Of a stretch of 64,000 nucleotides of DNA, positions 27,443 to 37,186 are shown piece after piece. The first letter of the stretch is position 1. Every line of letters begins with the position of its first letter. The translations under genes were made by a program, and so were the position numbers. Under the pieces are notes generated by a model. The model was not told where the DNA came from and made no database searches. It was given only the letters and a program-made list of their open reading frames with translations. Origin of the DNA: Corynebacterium afermentans subsp. afermentans (lineage in GTDB: Bacteria; Actinomycetota; Actinomycetes; Mycobacteriales; Mycobacteriaceae); assembly GCF_030408355.1 (NCBI RefSeq), contig NZ_CP046606.1, forward strand, positions 2,170,001 through 2,234,000, read 5' to 3'.

Positions 27443-29674
27443 ATGAGCACTCCCCACCATTCCGGAGATCACCATGGTGATCACCCCGCTCCGGAAACAG
27501 ACCACACCCACCACCCGGATCATGCCAGCCACGAACACCACGCAGATGCCGACACCCACGGCCAGGCGATGCCCCACGATCACCCGCACTCCGCCATGGA
27601 CGAAGACCACCACGTTCATGGTCACGGCGAACACGCCGGACACAGCACCGCAATGTTTCGGGACCGCTTCTGGTGGTCGCTGATTCTGTCCATTCCCGTC
27701 GTTATTTTCAGCCCCATGGTCGCCCAGCTGCTCGGCTACCACCTCCCGGCATTCCCCGGATCCACCTGGATCCCCCCGGTGCTGGGCACGATCATCTTCG
27801 TCTACGGCGGAACGCCTTTCCTCAAGGGCGGATGGAACGAACTGAAATCCCGCCAACCCGGGATGATGCTCCTGATCGCCATGGCCATCACCGTGGCGTT
27901 TGTCGCCTCCTGGGTCACCACTCTGGGGCTGGGCGGTTTTGACCTGGACTTCTGGTGGGAGCTGGCCCTGCTGGTGACCATCATGCTGCTGGGCCACTGG
28001 CTGGAGATGCGTGCTCTCGGGGCCGCGTCCTCCGCGCTTGACGCGCTGGCTGCCCTGCTGCCGGATGAGGCCGAGAAGGTCATCGACGGGACCACCCGCA
28101 CCGTGGCCATCTCCGAGCTGGTCGTCGACGACGTCGTGCTGGTGAGGGCCGGTGCCCGGGTGCCGGCCGACGGAACCATCCTCGACGGAGCCGCCGAATT
28201 CGATGAGGCGATGATCACCGGCGAATCCCGTCCCGTCTTCCGCGACACCGGTGACAAGGTGGTCGCCGGTACTGTGGCCACCGACAACACCGTCCGCATC
28301 CGGGTGGAGGCTACCGGCGGGGACACCGCCCTGGCCGGGATCCAACGCTTGGTTGCCGACGCCCAGGAGTCCTCCTCCCGGGCCCAGGCCCTGGCGGATC
28401 GGGCGGCGGCGTTGTTGTTCTGGTTCGCGCTGATCTCCGCTCTGATCACCGCGGTGGTGTGGACCATCCTCGGCAGCCCGGACGATGCCGTGGCGCGCAC
28501 GGTCACGGTACTGGTCATCGCCTGCCCGCACGCCCTGGGCCTGGCGATTCCGCTGGTCATTGCGATCTCCACCGAGCGGGCCGCGAAATCCGGGGTGCTC
28601 ATCAAGGACCGGATGGCGCTCGAACGGATGCGCACCATCGACGTGATGCTCTTCGACAAAACCGGCACCCTGACCGAGGGGGCGCACGCGGTCACCGGTG
28701 TCGCGGCAGCTGTCGGCGTCACCGAGGGCGAGCTGCTGGCCCTGGCCGCCGCCGCGGAGGCCGACAGCGAGCACCCCGTGGCCCGCGCCATCGTGGCGGC
28801 CGCGGCCGCCCATCCCGAGGCCTCCCGTCGGCAAATCCGTGCAACTGGTTTCAGCGCCGCCTCCGGCCGGGGGGTCCGGGCCACTGTCGATGGCGCTGAG
28901 ATCCTCGTGGGCGGGCCGAACATGCTGCGCGAGCTCAACCTCACCGCCCCGGCCGAGCTCACCGACACCACCAGCGCCTGGACCGGGCGTGGGGCCGGTG
29001 TGCTCCATATTGTCCGCGACGGTCAGATCATCGGTGCGGTGGCCGTCGAGGACAAGATTCGCCCCGAATCCCACGCCGCCGTGAAAGCCCTGCAAGACCG
29101 CGGGGTGAAGGTCGCGATGATCACCGGTGACGCGCAGCAGGTGGCCCAGGCGGTTGGCAAGGACCTGGGGATCGATGAGGTCTTCGCCGAGGTCCTGCCC
29201 CAAGACAAGGACACCAAGGTCACCCAGTTACAGGAGCGTGGCCTGAGCGTGGCCATGGTCGGCGACGGTGTCAACGACGCCCCCGCTCTGACCCGCGCGG
29301 AGGTCGGTATCGCCATCGGGGCCGGCACGGATGTGGCCATGGAATCCGCCGGAGTGGTCCTGGCCAGTGATGACCCGCGGGCAGTGCTGTCGATGATTGA
29401 GCTCTCGCAGGCCAGCTACCGCAAGATGATCCAGAACCTCATCTGGGCCTCTGGCTACAACATCCTCGCCGTGCCGCTGGCCGCCGGCGTGCTCGCCCCG
29501 ATCGGGTTCGTGCTGTCCCCGGCCATGGGCGCGATCTTGATGTCTGCCTCGACCATCGTGGTGGCCCTGAACGCCCAGCTGCTACGCCGCATTGATTTGG
29601 ATCCGGCCCACCTGGCTCCGACCGACGGGAAGGAGGAGAAGGCTGCTATGAGCTCTGCAGCCCCCGTCCGCTGA
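27443..29674 (+). CDS. copB: CopB-type heavy-metal P-type ATPase
   Basis: P1B copper-export ATPase of 743 residues. The first ~75 residues are strongly His-rich (clusters such as DHTHHPDHASHEHH) in place of HMA domains. Core motifs: TGES near 259, the membrane metal-binding CPHALGLAIP near residue 360, phosphorylation motif DKTGTLTEG near 404, HP locus SEHPVARAI, and GDGVNDAPAL near 610. The CPH triad rather than CPC marks the CopB/P1B-3 class. ATG 27443 follows GGAAGGAAC. Its first 23 codons are duplicated at the right island boundary. It follows the HMA gene in a CsoR-box operon. Confidence 0.94.
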   Translation: MSTPHHSGDHHGDHPAPETDHTHHPDHASHEHHADADTHGQAMPHDHPHSAMDEDHHVHGHGEHAGHSTAMFRDRFWWSLILSIPVVIFSPMVAQLLGYHLPAFPGSTWIPPVLGTIIFVYGGTPFLKGGWNELKSRQPGMMLLIAMAITVAFVASWVTTLGLGGFDLDFWWELALLVTIMLLGHWLEMRALGAASSALDALAALLPDEAEKVIDGTTRTVAISELVVDDVVLVRAGARVPADGTILDGAAEFDEAMITGESRPVFRDTGDKVVAGTVATDNTVRIRVEATGGDTALAGIQRLVADAQESSSRAQALADRAAALLFWFALISALITAVVWTILGSPDDAVARTVTVLVIACPHALGLAIPLVIAISTERAAKSGVLIKDRMALERMRTIDVMLFDKTGTLTEGAHAVTGVAAAVGVTEGELLALAAAAEADSEHPVARAIVAAAAAHPEASRRQIRATGFSAASGRGVRATVDGAEILVGGPNMLRELNLTAPAELTDTTSAWTGRGAGVLHIVRDGQIIGAVAVEDKIRPESHAAVKALQDRGVKVAMITGDAQQVAQAVGKDLGIDEVFAEVLPQDKDTKVTQLQERGLSVAMVGDGVNDAPALTRAEVGIAIGAGTDVAMESAGVVLASDDPRAVLSMIELSQASYRKMIQNLIWASGYNILAVPLAAGVLAPIGFVLSPAMGAILMSASTIVVALNAQLLRRIDLDPAHLAPTDGKEEKAAMSSAAPVR

Positions 29675-29726
29675 CTTTCAATCCTTCATCGACTCCCCCA
29701 TACACAACCTCCGAAAGGGAACCCCC

Positions 29727-30389
29727 ATGAAGCGCACCATCACCATCGCCGCTCTCGCCTTGACCTCCACCCTGGTTTTGTCCGCCTGCGCAGATAACAC
29801 TGAGGGAGAAAACACCGACACCACGACCATCGCCACTACGTCCGCCCCCGACACCACCGAAACGACCGGGGCCACCACGGATCCTGAGACAGAGACGGGG
29901 GCGGCCGGAGAGGTCTCCGCCGAGCACAATGACGCGGACATCATGTTCTCGCAGATGATGATCCCGCATCACCAACAGGCCGTGGAGATGAGTGAAATCC
30001 TCCTGGCCAAGGACGATATCCCGGCCGAGGTCATCGAGTTCGCCCAGGGTGTTATCGATGCCCAGGGGCCGGAGATCGACCGGATGAATACCATGCTCGA
30101 GACCTGGGAAGAAGATCCGGTCACCGGTGATATGGGTGAGATGGACCATGGCGGGATGAGTGGAATGATGAGCGAGGAGGACATGACAGCCCTCGAGGAC
30201 GCCAAGGGCACCGAGGCTGCCCGGCTCTACCTTGAGCAGATGACCGCCCACCATGAGGGCGCGGTCGATATGGCCCGCGAAGAGGTCACTGATGGCCAGA
30301 ACCCGCAGGCCATCGCTCTGGCTGAGCAGGTCATTGAAGATCAGGAGGCCGAGATCGCCGAGATGGAGCAGATGCTCAACGAGCTCTGA
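29727..30389 (+). CDS. DUF305 lipoprotein, probable extracytoplasmic copper binder
   Basis: A 220-residue exported lipoprotein with signal TLVLSAC (lipobox), a Thr/Glu-rich linker, and a DUF305 four-helix domain. HNDADIMFSQMMIPHHQQA and TAHHEGAVDMAREE are the two conserved His/Met-rich helices, with many extra Met residues (GEMDHGGMSGMMSEEDM). DUF305 proteins such as CopM bind copper outside the cytoplasm. It follows copB by 52 bp with GAAAGGGA before ATG 29727, and is most likely part of the same transcript. Confidence 0.88.
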   Translation: MKRTITIAALALTSTLVLSACADNTEGENTDTTTIATTSAPDTTETTGATTDPETETGAAGEVSAEHNDADIMFSQMMIPHHQQAVEMSEILLAKDDIPAEVIEFAQGVIDAQGPEIDRMNTMLETWEEDPVTGDMGEMDHGGMSGMMSEEDMTALEDAKGTEAARLYLEQMTAHHEGAVDMAREEVTDGQNPQAIALAEQVIEDQEAEIAEMEQMLNEL

Positions 30390-30476
30390 ATAAGGACATT
30401 CCCCGACCACCCCAGATGAGAAACACGACCATACGGCCATCGGGCCAAACGAGGATTTCCGGGAAGGACAATCAGC

Positions 30477-31529
30477 ATGCCGAATAAAATCAAGGTTGCA
30501 GTAAACGGGTACGGTGTCATCGGTAAACGTGTAGCCGACGCGGTGAGAGCCCAGGAAGACATGGAACTCCTCGGGGTCAGCGACGTCACCACCGATTACC
30601 GGGTCGCCACCGCCATCACGCAGGGCATCCCGGTCTATGCCTCCACCGAAGAAGCCCACCAAGAGATGAGCGCTGCCGGATATCCCATCGCCGGGAAACT
30701 ACCGGACCTGCTCGACAACGCGGATGTCGTGGTGGACTGCACCCCGTCCACCATCGGGGCCGGCAACCTCGACCTCTATCGCACCCATGGAGTCAAGTCC
30801 GTGTTCCAGGGCGGGGAGAAGCACAGTCTCACCGGCCACTCCTTCGTTGCCCACGCCAACTACAGTTCCACGCTTGGACGCGACACCACCCGCGTGGTTT
30901 CCTGCAACACCACCGGCACTGTCCGCACCCTTATCGCACTCCAGGACGCTGGATTGCTGTCCAAAGCGCGGGGAGTGCTTGTCCGCCGGGCCACCGATCC
31001 GTGGGAATCCGACCACTCGGGGATCATGAACACCATAGTTCCCGAAGGTCGTATTCCCAGCCATCAAGGCCCAGACGCCCAGTCGGTGGTCCCCGACCTG
31101 GATGTGGTGACCATGGCGGCCAAGGGAGCGCACACCCACAACCACCTGCATTTCTGGACCATCGAGCTAACCCGCCCGGCAGACACAGAAGAGGTTCTCG
31201 AAGCGTTGAAGGCGATGCCGCGGATCGCTTTCGTGCGGCGCTCCGATGGAATCGTGGCGGTCAACAGCACCGTCGAATTGATGCGAGATCTAGGCCGGCC
31301 ACGGGGCGATATGTATGAGGTCGCCATCTGGGAAGATATCCTGACCGTGCAGGGCAATGAGTTGTTCTGGACGTACACGGTCGACAACCAGGCCATCGTC
31401 ATCCCCGAGAACATCGACGCAATCCGTGCCCTGGCTGGCACCGTGGAAGACGGTGATGAGTCCATCCAGCGCACCGACCGTGCCCTGGGGGTGCGCGCGG
31501 ACTTTTTCTCACCTCTGTCCAACGGCTGA
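30477..31529 (+). CDS. gap: Type II (archaeal-type) glyceraldehyde-3-phosphate dehydrogenase
   Basis: A 350-residue NAD(P)-dependent GAPDH of the archaeal class, distinct from the usual bacterial GapA. It begins KIKVAVNGYGVIGKRVADAV (Rossmann loop), carries VVDCTPSTIGAGN, and has the catalytic Cys in VVSCNTTGTVRTL; HTHNHLHFW and RRSDGIVAVNSTVELMRDLG are also typical. Such genes are rare in actinobacteria and this one sits 87 bp after the DUF305 gene inside a copper island. A role as spare GAPDH when copper poisons the thiol of the housekeeping enzyme is inference. A 14-bp-stem terminator follows. Confidence 0.9.
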   Translation: MPNKIKVAVNGYGVIGKRVADAVRAQEDMELLGVSDVTTDYRVATAITQGIPVYASTEEAHQEMSAAGYPIAGKLPDLLDNADVVVDCTPSTIGAGNLDLYRTHGVKSVFQGGEKHSLTGHSFVAHANYSSTLGRDTTRVVSCNTTGTVRTLIALQDAGLLSKARGVLVRRATDPWESDHSGIMNTIVPEGRIPSHQGPDAQSVVPDLDVVTMAAKGAHTHNHLHFWTIELTRPADTEEVLEALKAMPRIAFVRRSDGIVAVNSTVELMRDLGRPRGDMYEVAIWEDILTVQGNELFWTYTVDNQAIVIPENIDAIRALAGTVEDGDESIQRTDRALGVRADFFSPLSNG

Positions 31530-31550
31530 TTCCAGCAGGAGACACCCACG

Positions 31551-31593
31551 GCGGTGCCCGACCCAGATCGCTCATGTCCGGGTCGGGCACCGC
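31551..31593 (+). terminator. Strong hairpin after the type II GAPDH gene
   Basis: GCGGTGCCCGACCC and GGGTCGGGCACCGC form a perfect 14-bp stem around a 15-nt loop, 21 bp after the stop codon. It ends the HMA-copB-DUF305-gap transcript and lies between it and the convergent aldolase pseudogene. No clear T tract follows. Confidence 0.7.
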
Positions 31594-31640
31594 TGTATAA
31601 GCAGTTGATCAGGCGCACCGCGCCTTTTCGGAAGGCGTAG

Positions 31641-32515
31641 TCAGGTGCGTGAGGCTTCCGCGATAGTGCCGATTGTTTCATCCAGGACAGCGTCGAATTC
31701 GCGGTCGTCCTGGGTGACGGTGAGCCCTTCGGTCAGGGCGCGGGAGAAACTGGCGACTATTCCGGGGTTGCGTGCCAGGCGAGCGTTAGCTTCCGCGCGA
31801 GTAGCCGCCTGATAGTGCCAGCACCCGCGGATGTTCCACGAGCTCGCGGTAGAAGTCATCAGTTTCGGGAAGCGTCAGTTTGAGGATGACCGCCTGGTCC
31901 TCCTTCAGCTGGTCGAGCTCTTTGCGCAGGGTCACCCGGAGCTGGTCTTCTACCTCGATCTTCCGGGGGCTGTGGATGTCGACCTCAGGCTCGACAATGG
32001 GTACCAGCCCGAACCGGAGGATCTGCTGAGCGATCGCGAACTGCTGCGCAACGACAGCGTCCACCCCCCTCCCCGGGAAGCCTGATGAACGAGCGCATTT
32101 TGGTGCCGAACATGTGCTTGCTTACCGCACGCTCGAGCAGGTTGTCCAGATCAGGGAGGGGCTTCATGACCTGAGCCCCGTGGGTTTCTTCCGCCAGGCC
32201 CTTGTCAATCTTGAGGAACGGCACAATGTCTTTGACTTTCCACAGATAATCCCCTGTAGGCATTCCCCCGATGTCGCGGTCCATTGTGTCCTCGAACAAA
32301 ATCGCCCCGAGGATCCGGTCACCGTCGAAACTGGGGCTGGTAATGATGCGCGTGCGCATCTTATGCACCAGACCAAACATCTCCTCCCCACTGGAGTAGG
32401 CGTCCTCGTTGATCCCATAAAGTTTCAGCGCTTTCGGGGTACTGCCCCCGCTTTGATCCAACGCCGCGATGAAGCCGGTACCGGCCCTGACCTTGTCGTA
32501 TTTTCCTACGTCCAT
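31641..32515 (-). pseudogene. Class I fructose-bisphosphate aldolase with two frameshifts
   Basis: Three overlapping frames together encode a metal-independent class I aldolase of about 290 residues. The first part (from ATG 32515) has [19 protein letters not shown] and [10 protein letters not shown], then frame is lost in a C6 homopolymer at 32064-32069. The second frame runs [35 protein letters not shown] and ALSGGYSR, then is lost near 31790-31800. The third gives EANARLARNPGIVASFSRA to the stop at 31641. Removing one base at the homopolymer restores the first junction. Either decay or sequencing error is possible. It is convergent with the type II GAPDH gene. Confidence 0.85.
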
Positions 32516-32766
32516 GAAACGTCCTTCCGCCTAGCGAGTTGTGACCATGTCGTGGAGCCCACTGTGCCCCGGTCCCAGGCAACTGTGCTCGTTGTCGTAT
32601 CCCGGTACGGTTCCAGTCCAGTTAGGTAAATACCGAGGATCTGCGTCATGACGGTTCTTCCCCGGTGGTGCCCGGCCAGCGTGGGTCTTCGGCAGCTGTG
32701 CTCTCCGCCGAAGGGAACCGGTCATGCTCCTGGCTTCGGCCTGCTTGGCAGACATCATGGGTTTTC

Positions 32767-33492
32767 TCACCTGGTTAGGTCCGGGGTAGGTTTGTTCTGC
32801 AGGCCGCGTCGTGCCTCGAATAGGTCCGTTGACTCCCCACCGGCGAGTTCCACATACGCTCCCGCGCTCCCCACGTAGATGGGTGGCGCAGTACTGGGGT
32901 GTAGTCGGATCAGGAGACTATCGATGCTCAGGGCAACATCGATCAGGTGCCCGCGGTACTGGATCTGGAATTCCACTTTTTCCAGGTGGGTACGCAGTCG
33001 GGGATCGAAGGTAAGGGCGTTGGCTTCGGTCTGAAGACCGGCAAAAGAGCGGGTTAGGATATCCACCGTGCCCGCCATCGCACCCAGATGAATTCCTGCG
33101 CGGGTGGTTCCCTCCTGGGTGTCATCCAGGTCCGCGACCACGGCTTCGCGGAAAAGGGCCCAGGCCCGGTCCTCGTTGAAGCGGGAGAGCACCGAGGAAT
33201 GGACCACCCGGCTGAGTGTGGATCCTTCTGAGCTGCGGGACACGTAGTACTCTACGGTGCGTTTCAGGTCAGTTTCGGAGAAGGAATAACCGAGCCTGCC
33301 GAGTTGGTTGATGACACCGGTTGGTCCCAACAGATAGATGAGCATCAGTACGTCGGCCTGTTTGGCCAGTTTATACCGATTGGTGGTGTCGTTTTCGGCT
33401 TCCAGGATCAGGTCGAGCCGACCGATATTGCCGTACGATGTCAGTAACCGAAACCAAGCGCTGACCGCTATCCTGCGCATCGGCCCGCCCAC
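32767..33492 (-). pseudogene. C-terminal fragment of a GH65 disaccharide phosphorylase/hydrolase
   Basis: A 241-codon ORF matching only the C-terminal third of GH65 enzymes (trehalose, maltose or kojibiose phosphorylases, normally ~750-800 residues). It contains KLAKQADVLMLIYLLG, TVEYYVSRSSEGSTLSRVVHS and TRAGIHLGAMAGTVDIL. The catalytic glutamate region lies upstream in the family and is absent. No start with a ribosome binding site is evident at 33492, and the sequence upstream does not continue the fold, so it is most likely a truncated remnant. Confidence 0.8.
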
Positions 33493-33635
33493 GGAGGATC
33501 CCTACCACTGACACGTCAGAGTCCACTTTTTACGTACTGCGTTAACTTCTTGGGCCATCAGAGAAAGCGCATGAACAAAAACATGGTCTCCTCACCATTC
33601 GATGCTTCCCAGACCGGCTCCGAAAGGTTGTTTAT

Positions 33636-33971
33636 ATGCACAAAATATCGATCGAGGCCCTCGCCCGCAAGCAACTTAAAGAGGCCGTCATCGCCCCTAG
33701 TGCTCGTGCCGCCGATACCGTCTTCGGCGGACACGAAAAAGTTCTGCGGCAGACCGTCGTCGGGATACGTCAGGGTGCCGAGCTCGGAGAGCGCGACAAT
33801 CACGATGAATCCACGATTTATGTCCTACAAGGGCGTGTCCAACTCAGGACGGGCGATGAGACCTGGATAGGTCGCAGCGGTGATCTGTTGATCGTGCCGC
33901 GATCTCGGCACAGCCTCGAGGCAATCGAGGACTCCGCTGTTTTGATCACCATTGCCAAACTGAAGCAATAA
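33636..33971 (+). CDS. Cupin-domain protein
   Basis: A 111-residue single-domain cupin. Motif 1 is RQTVVGIRQGAELGERDNHDESTIYVLQGRV in shortened form (HD..E), and motif 2 is in GDLLIVPRSRHSLEA. Metal-binding His/Glu positions are partly conserved. Members act as small metal-dependent enzymes or stress proteins. It stands alone between the GH65 fragment and the ferredoxin gene in the copper island; no specific function is assigned. ATG 33636 follows CCGAAAGG. Confidence 0.8.
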   Translation: MHKISIEALARKQLKEAVIAPSARAADTVFGGHEKVLRQTVVGIRQGAELGERDNHDESTIYVLQGRVQLRTGDETWIGRSGDLLIVPRSRHSLEAIEDSAVLITIAKLKQ

Positions 33972-34242
33972 GAAAGATAGGGACTTCCCCTGGGGTGTTT
34001 GAGCCCGCCGAGGGTCCGTTTTTCGCGGCGAGACCATGGACCGGCACCGTTCGATCACCGGCCTCCTGTCGCTGATGTTTGTACCAGCATGCGACGGTGA
34101 CCAGCTGACCGGTTCCACTATCCTTACCGCTACTGGCGGCGGGGGTAATCGAAGATATGTGCCCATTGGTGAAGGATCGGGGAGCTAGTAGGATGACAGT
34201 GAACCTATTTTCCACGTCTTTATCCGTAGTATCGGAGATCCG

Positions 34243-34566
34243 ATGACCTACACAATCGCCCAGCCCTGCGTTGATGTCCTGGATCGAGCCTGCGTCGAAG
34301 AATGTCCCGTGGACTGCATTTACGAGGGCAAACGGATGCTCTACATCCACCCCGACGAGTGCGTCGACTGCGGTGCCTGCGAGCCCGTTTGCCCGGTTGA
34401 GGCCATCTTCTACGAAGACGATGTCCCAGACAAGTGGGTGGACTACATCGACGCTAACGCCGGCTTTTTCGACGACCTCGGTTCGCCAGGCGGTGCCGCC
34501 AGCCTGGGTCCGCAGGACTTCGACGTCCAGCTCGTCGCGGCGCTGCCGCCACAGAACCAGAACTAG
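34243..34566 (+). CDS. fdxA: 7Fe-8S ferredoxin
   Basis: A 107-residue actinobacterial-type seven-iron ferredoxin, a small cytoplasmic electron carrier. Cysteines are at about 9, 17, 21 and 25 ([19 protein letters not shown]) and at 40, 43, 46 and 50 ([14 protein letters not shown]), giving one [3Fe-4S] and one [4Fe-4S] cluster; the acidic C-terminal part is normal. ATG 34243 has GGAG at 34231-34234. Iron-sulfur clusters are prime copper targets, so a spare ferredoxin in a copper island is suggestive but unproven. Confidence 0.94.
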   Translation: MTYTIAQPCVDVLDRACVEECPVDCIYEGKRMLYIHPDECVDCGACEPVCPVEAIFYEDDVPDKWVDYIDANAGFFDDLGSPGGAASLGPQDFDVQLVAALPPQNQN

Positions 34567-35511
<945 letters not shown>

Positions 35512-35793
35512 TCACCGGGCGAAACGGGCGATAGCGTCGGTGACTTCCTGGAACTTGGCGTCGGCCTCCTCTCCTCCTAACTTGGCGGCGTCACGGACGC
35601 AGTGTTTCATGTGGTCATCGAGTAGTCCCAGGGCAACGCTGCGTAGGGCAGCATTGACCGCGGAGATCTGGGTAAGGATGTCGATGCAGTACTGTTCCTC
35701 GTCGACCATGCTGCGCAGGCCCCGGGCCTGTCCCTCGATGCGCTTGAGGCGGGCGAGATAGCGATCCTTGTCGTTGATGTAGCCATGGGTCAA
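35512..35793 (-). CDS. csoR: CsoR-family copper-sensing repressor
   Basis: A 93-residue all-helical Cu(I)-responsive repressor. The Cu(I) ligands are in place: Cys36 in EQYCIDIL, then His61 and Cys65 in DDHMKHC, the same spacing as M. tuberculosis CsoR. It should repress operators of the TACCC..GGGTA type seen at 27001, 41676 and 41833. The only in-frame start is a TTG at 35793, which lies a few bases from the end of an IS256-family element. The native promoter is therefore missing, and expression may now depend on the insertion sequence. Downstream is a VKOR remnant. Confidence 0.9.
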   Translation of the reverse strand: MTHGYINDKDRYLARLKRIEGQARGLRSMVDEEQYCIDILTQISAVNAALRSVALGLLDDHMKHCVRDAAKLGGEEADAKFQEVTDAIARFAR

Positions 35794-35949
35794 GTCCCGT
35801 GTAGTGGTGTAGCCGTTTGTGCTTTCGGCTCGGTATGAAGTTGGGGGGTTGTTAGGCGGTTAGCTGGTGGTGGTCACCATGATCATCTCCTGTGTGGGGG
35901 TGAAGCGTCCTGGGTTTAGTTCCTACCTCAGCTAAGGAAGGATTGAACT

Positions 35950-36270
35950 ATGCCTAGAAAGTATTCCGTCGAGTTCAAGGAGAAGGCGGTCCATCAGATC
36001 ATCGAAATGGTCCGCTTGGAGTCCTGCTCATTGCAGCGTGCCTACGAACAGGTCGGAGAGCTCCTCGGCGTATCACGCCACACATTGCGGGCGTGGTACC
36101 GCGACAGCGCCTCCACACGAGATGGCCGCACAACGCCGGATAGCGAAACAATGGAAGAAGAACTCAAGCGTTTGCGCCGAGAGAACCGTGAACTGAAGCG
36201 AGCAAACGGGATTCTTAAGACAGCTTCGGCTTTTTTCGCAGCGGAACTCGACCGACCCACGACCAAATGA
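35950..36270 (+). CDS. IS3-family transposase OrfA
   Basis: The 106-residue N-terminal transposase protein. It has a helix-turn-helix (KYSVEFKEKAVHQII, then LLGVSRHTLRAWYRD) and a leucine-zipper-like C-terminus (MEEELKRLRRENRELKRANG) used for multimerisation and for joining to OrfB. It overlaps OrfB by 4 bp; family members make the OrfAB transposase by -1 frameshifting in this overlap region. Confidence 0.95.
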   Translation: MPRKYSVEFKEKAVHQIIEMVRLESCSLQRAYEQVGELLGVSRHTLRAWYRDSASTRDGRTTPDSETMEEELKRLRRENRELKRANGILKTASAFFAAELDRPTTK

Positions 36271-37175
36271 TCTCTTACATCGACACGTATAAAGATCAGT
36301 TTGGGGTCGAGGCCATCTGCCGAGTCCTGAAACAAGCAGATCGTGGATTCATTACTTCACGCGGCTACCGCAAAGCCACCACACGCGTTCCCAGTGCAAG
36401 GGCCTTAAGCGATAGCCTTCTCATCCCAGAAATACAGCGTGTGCATGCGGAGAACTTCTCGGTCTACGGTATCCGCAAAATGTGGCACGCGATGAACCGT
36501 GAAGGTTTTCATATCGGTCGTGACAAGGCTGCACGACTGATGAAGCTAGCAGGTGTTTCTGGCCGCAGACGTGGACGAACCCCTGTGACAACGATTAGCC
36601 CGAAGGCACCGGATCATCGCCCAGACCTAGTACAGCGAAACTTTCGTGCACAAGCACCAGGCAGGTTGTGGGTTGCCGACATTACCTATGTTCGCACTTC
36701 GTCGGGATTCGCCTACACCGCATTTGTAGTTGATGTCTTCAGTCGGAAAATTGTTGGTGTTGCTACACGCTCGACGATGCGTACCGATGCGCTGCCGATG
36801 GAGGCTTTGGAGCATGCGTTAACGACTGCAGGGCGAATTCATGGAAACCAGTTAATTCACCATAGTGATCGGGGCAGCCAGTACGTGTCACTGAAGTATT
36901 CCACTGCGCTAGCGGAATCCGGAATCCGTCCGAGTGTGGGAACAGTCGGCGATTCTTATGACAATGCTCTAGCCGAAACAGTCAATGGTCTCTACAAGGC
37001 GGAACTGATTCATGCCCAAGGTCCGTGGACGTCGGTCGGAGAAGTCGAACTGGCCACCTTGCGGTGGGTGCATTGGTGGAACACCAAGCGGCTTCATGAA
37101 GCTTTGGACTACGCCACCCCACAGGAAGTAGAAACCGAGTACTATCTCACCCAGCCCATCAACACAGGGCCGTAA
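36267..37175 (+). CDS. IS3-family transposase OrfB (DDE integrase core)
   Basis: The 302-residue catalytic protein. DDE residues are visible in LWVADITYVRT (first Asp), HHSDRGSQY (second Asp) and YDNALAETVNG (Glu), with the HTH_21 region YGIRKMWHAMNREG before them. The gene is intact and the element has perfect ends, so it may still be active. It is probably expressed as an OrfAB fusion by frameshifting. Confidence 0.95.
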   Translation: MISYIDTYKDQFGVEAICRVLKQADRGFITSRGYRKATTRVPSARALSDSLLIPEIQRVHAENFSVYGIRKMWHAMNREGFHIGRDKAARLMKLAGVSGRRRGRTPVTTISPKAPDHRPDLVQRNFRAQAPGRLWVADITYVRTSSGFAYTAFVVDVFSRKIVGVATRSTMRTDALPMEALEHALTTAGRIHGNQLIHHSDRGSQYVSLKYSTALAESGIRPSVGTVGDSYDNALAETVNGLYKAELIHAQGPWTSVGEVELATLRWVHWWNTKRLHEALDYATPQEVETEYYLTQPINTGP

Positions 37176-37186
37176 AAGAAGCGGAA

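Larger units (their letters stand above)
26876..27509. repeat. Long direct repeat, left copy (copS end, HMA gene, copB start)
   Basis: This 634-bp segment is repeated in the same orientation at 41708-42344 (637 bp) with about 99% identity. Differences noticed are three single-base insertions in the right copy and a few substitutions. It covers the last codons of copS, a CsoR-like operator, the whole 108-residue HMA gene and the first 23 codons of the copB-type ATPase. Its two copies bracket 14.8 kb of the copper island. Confidence 0.95.

Noticed and set aside
27404-29203. 599-codon minus-strand open frame
   Set aside because: Shadow of the CopB-type ATPase, which has all P-type ATPase motifs.
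32531-32770. 79-codon ORF overlapping the GH65 stop by GTGA
   Set aside because: Overlap resembles translational coupling, but the peptide matches nothing expected after GH65 (such as beta-phosphoglucomutase) and composition is that of random GC-rich DNA.
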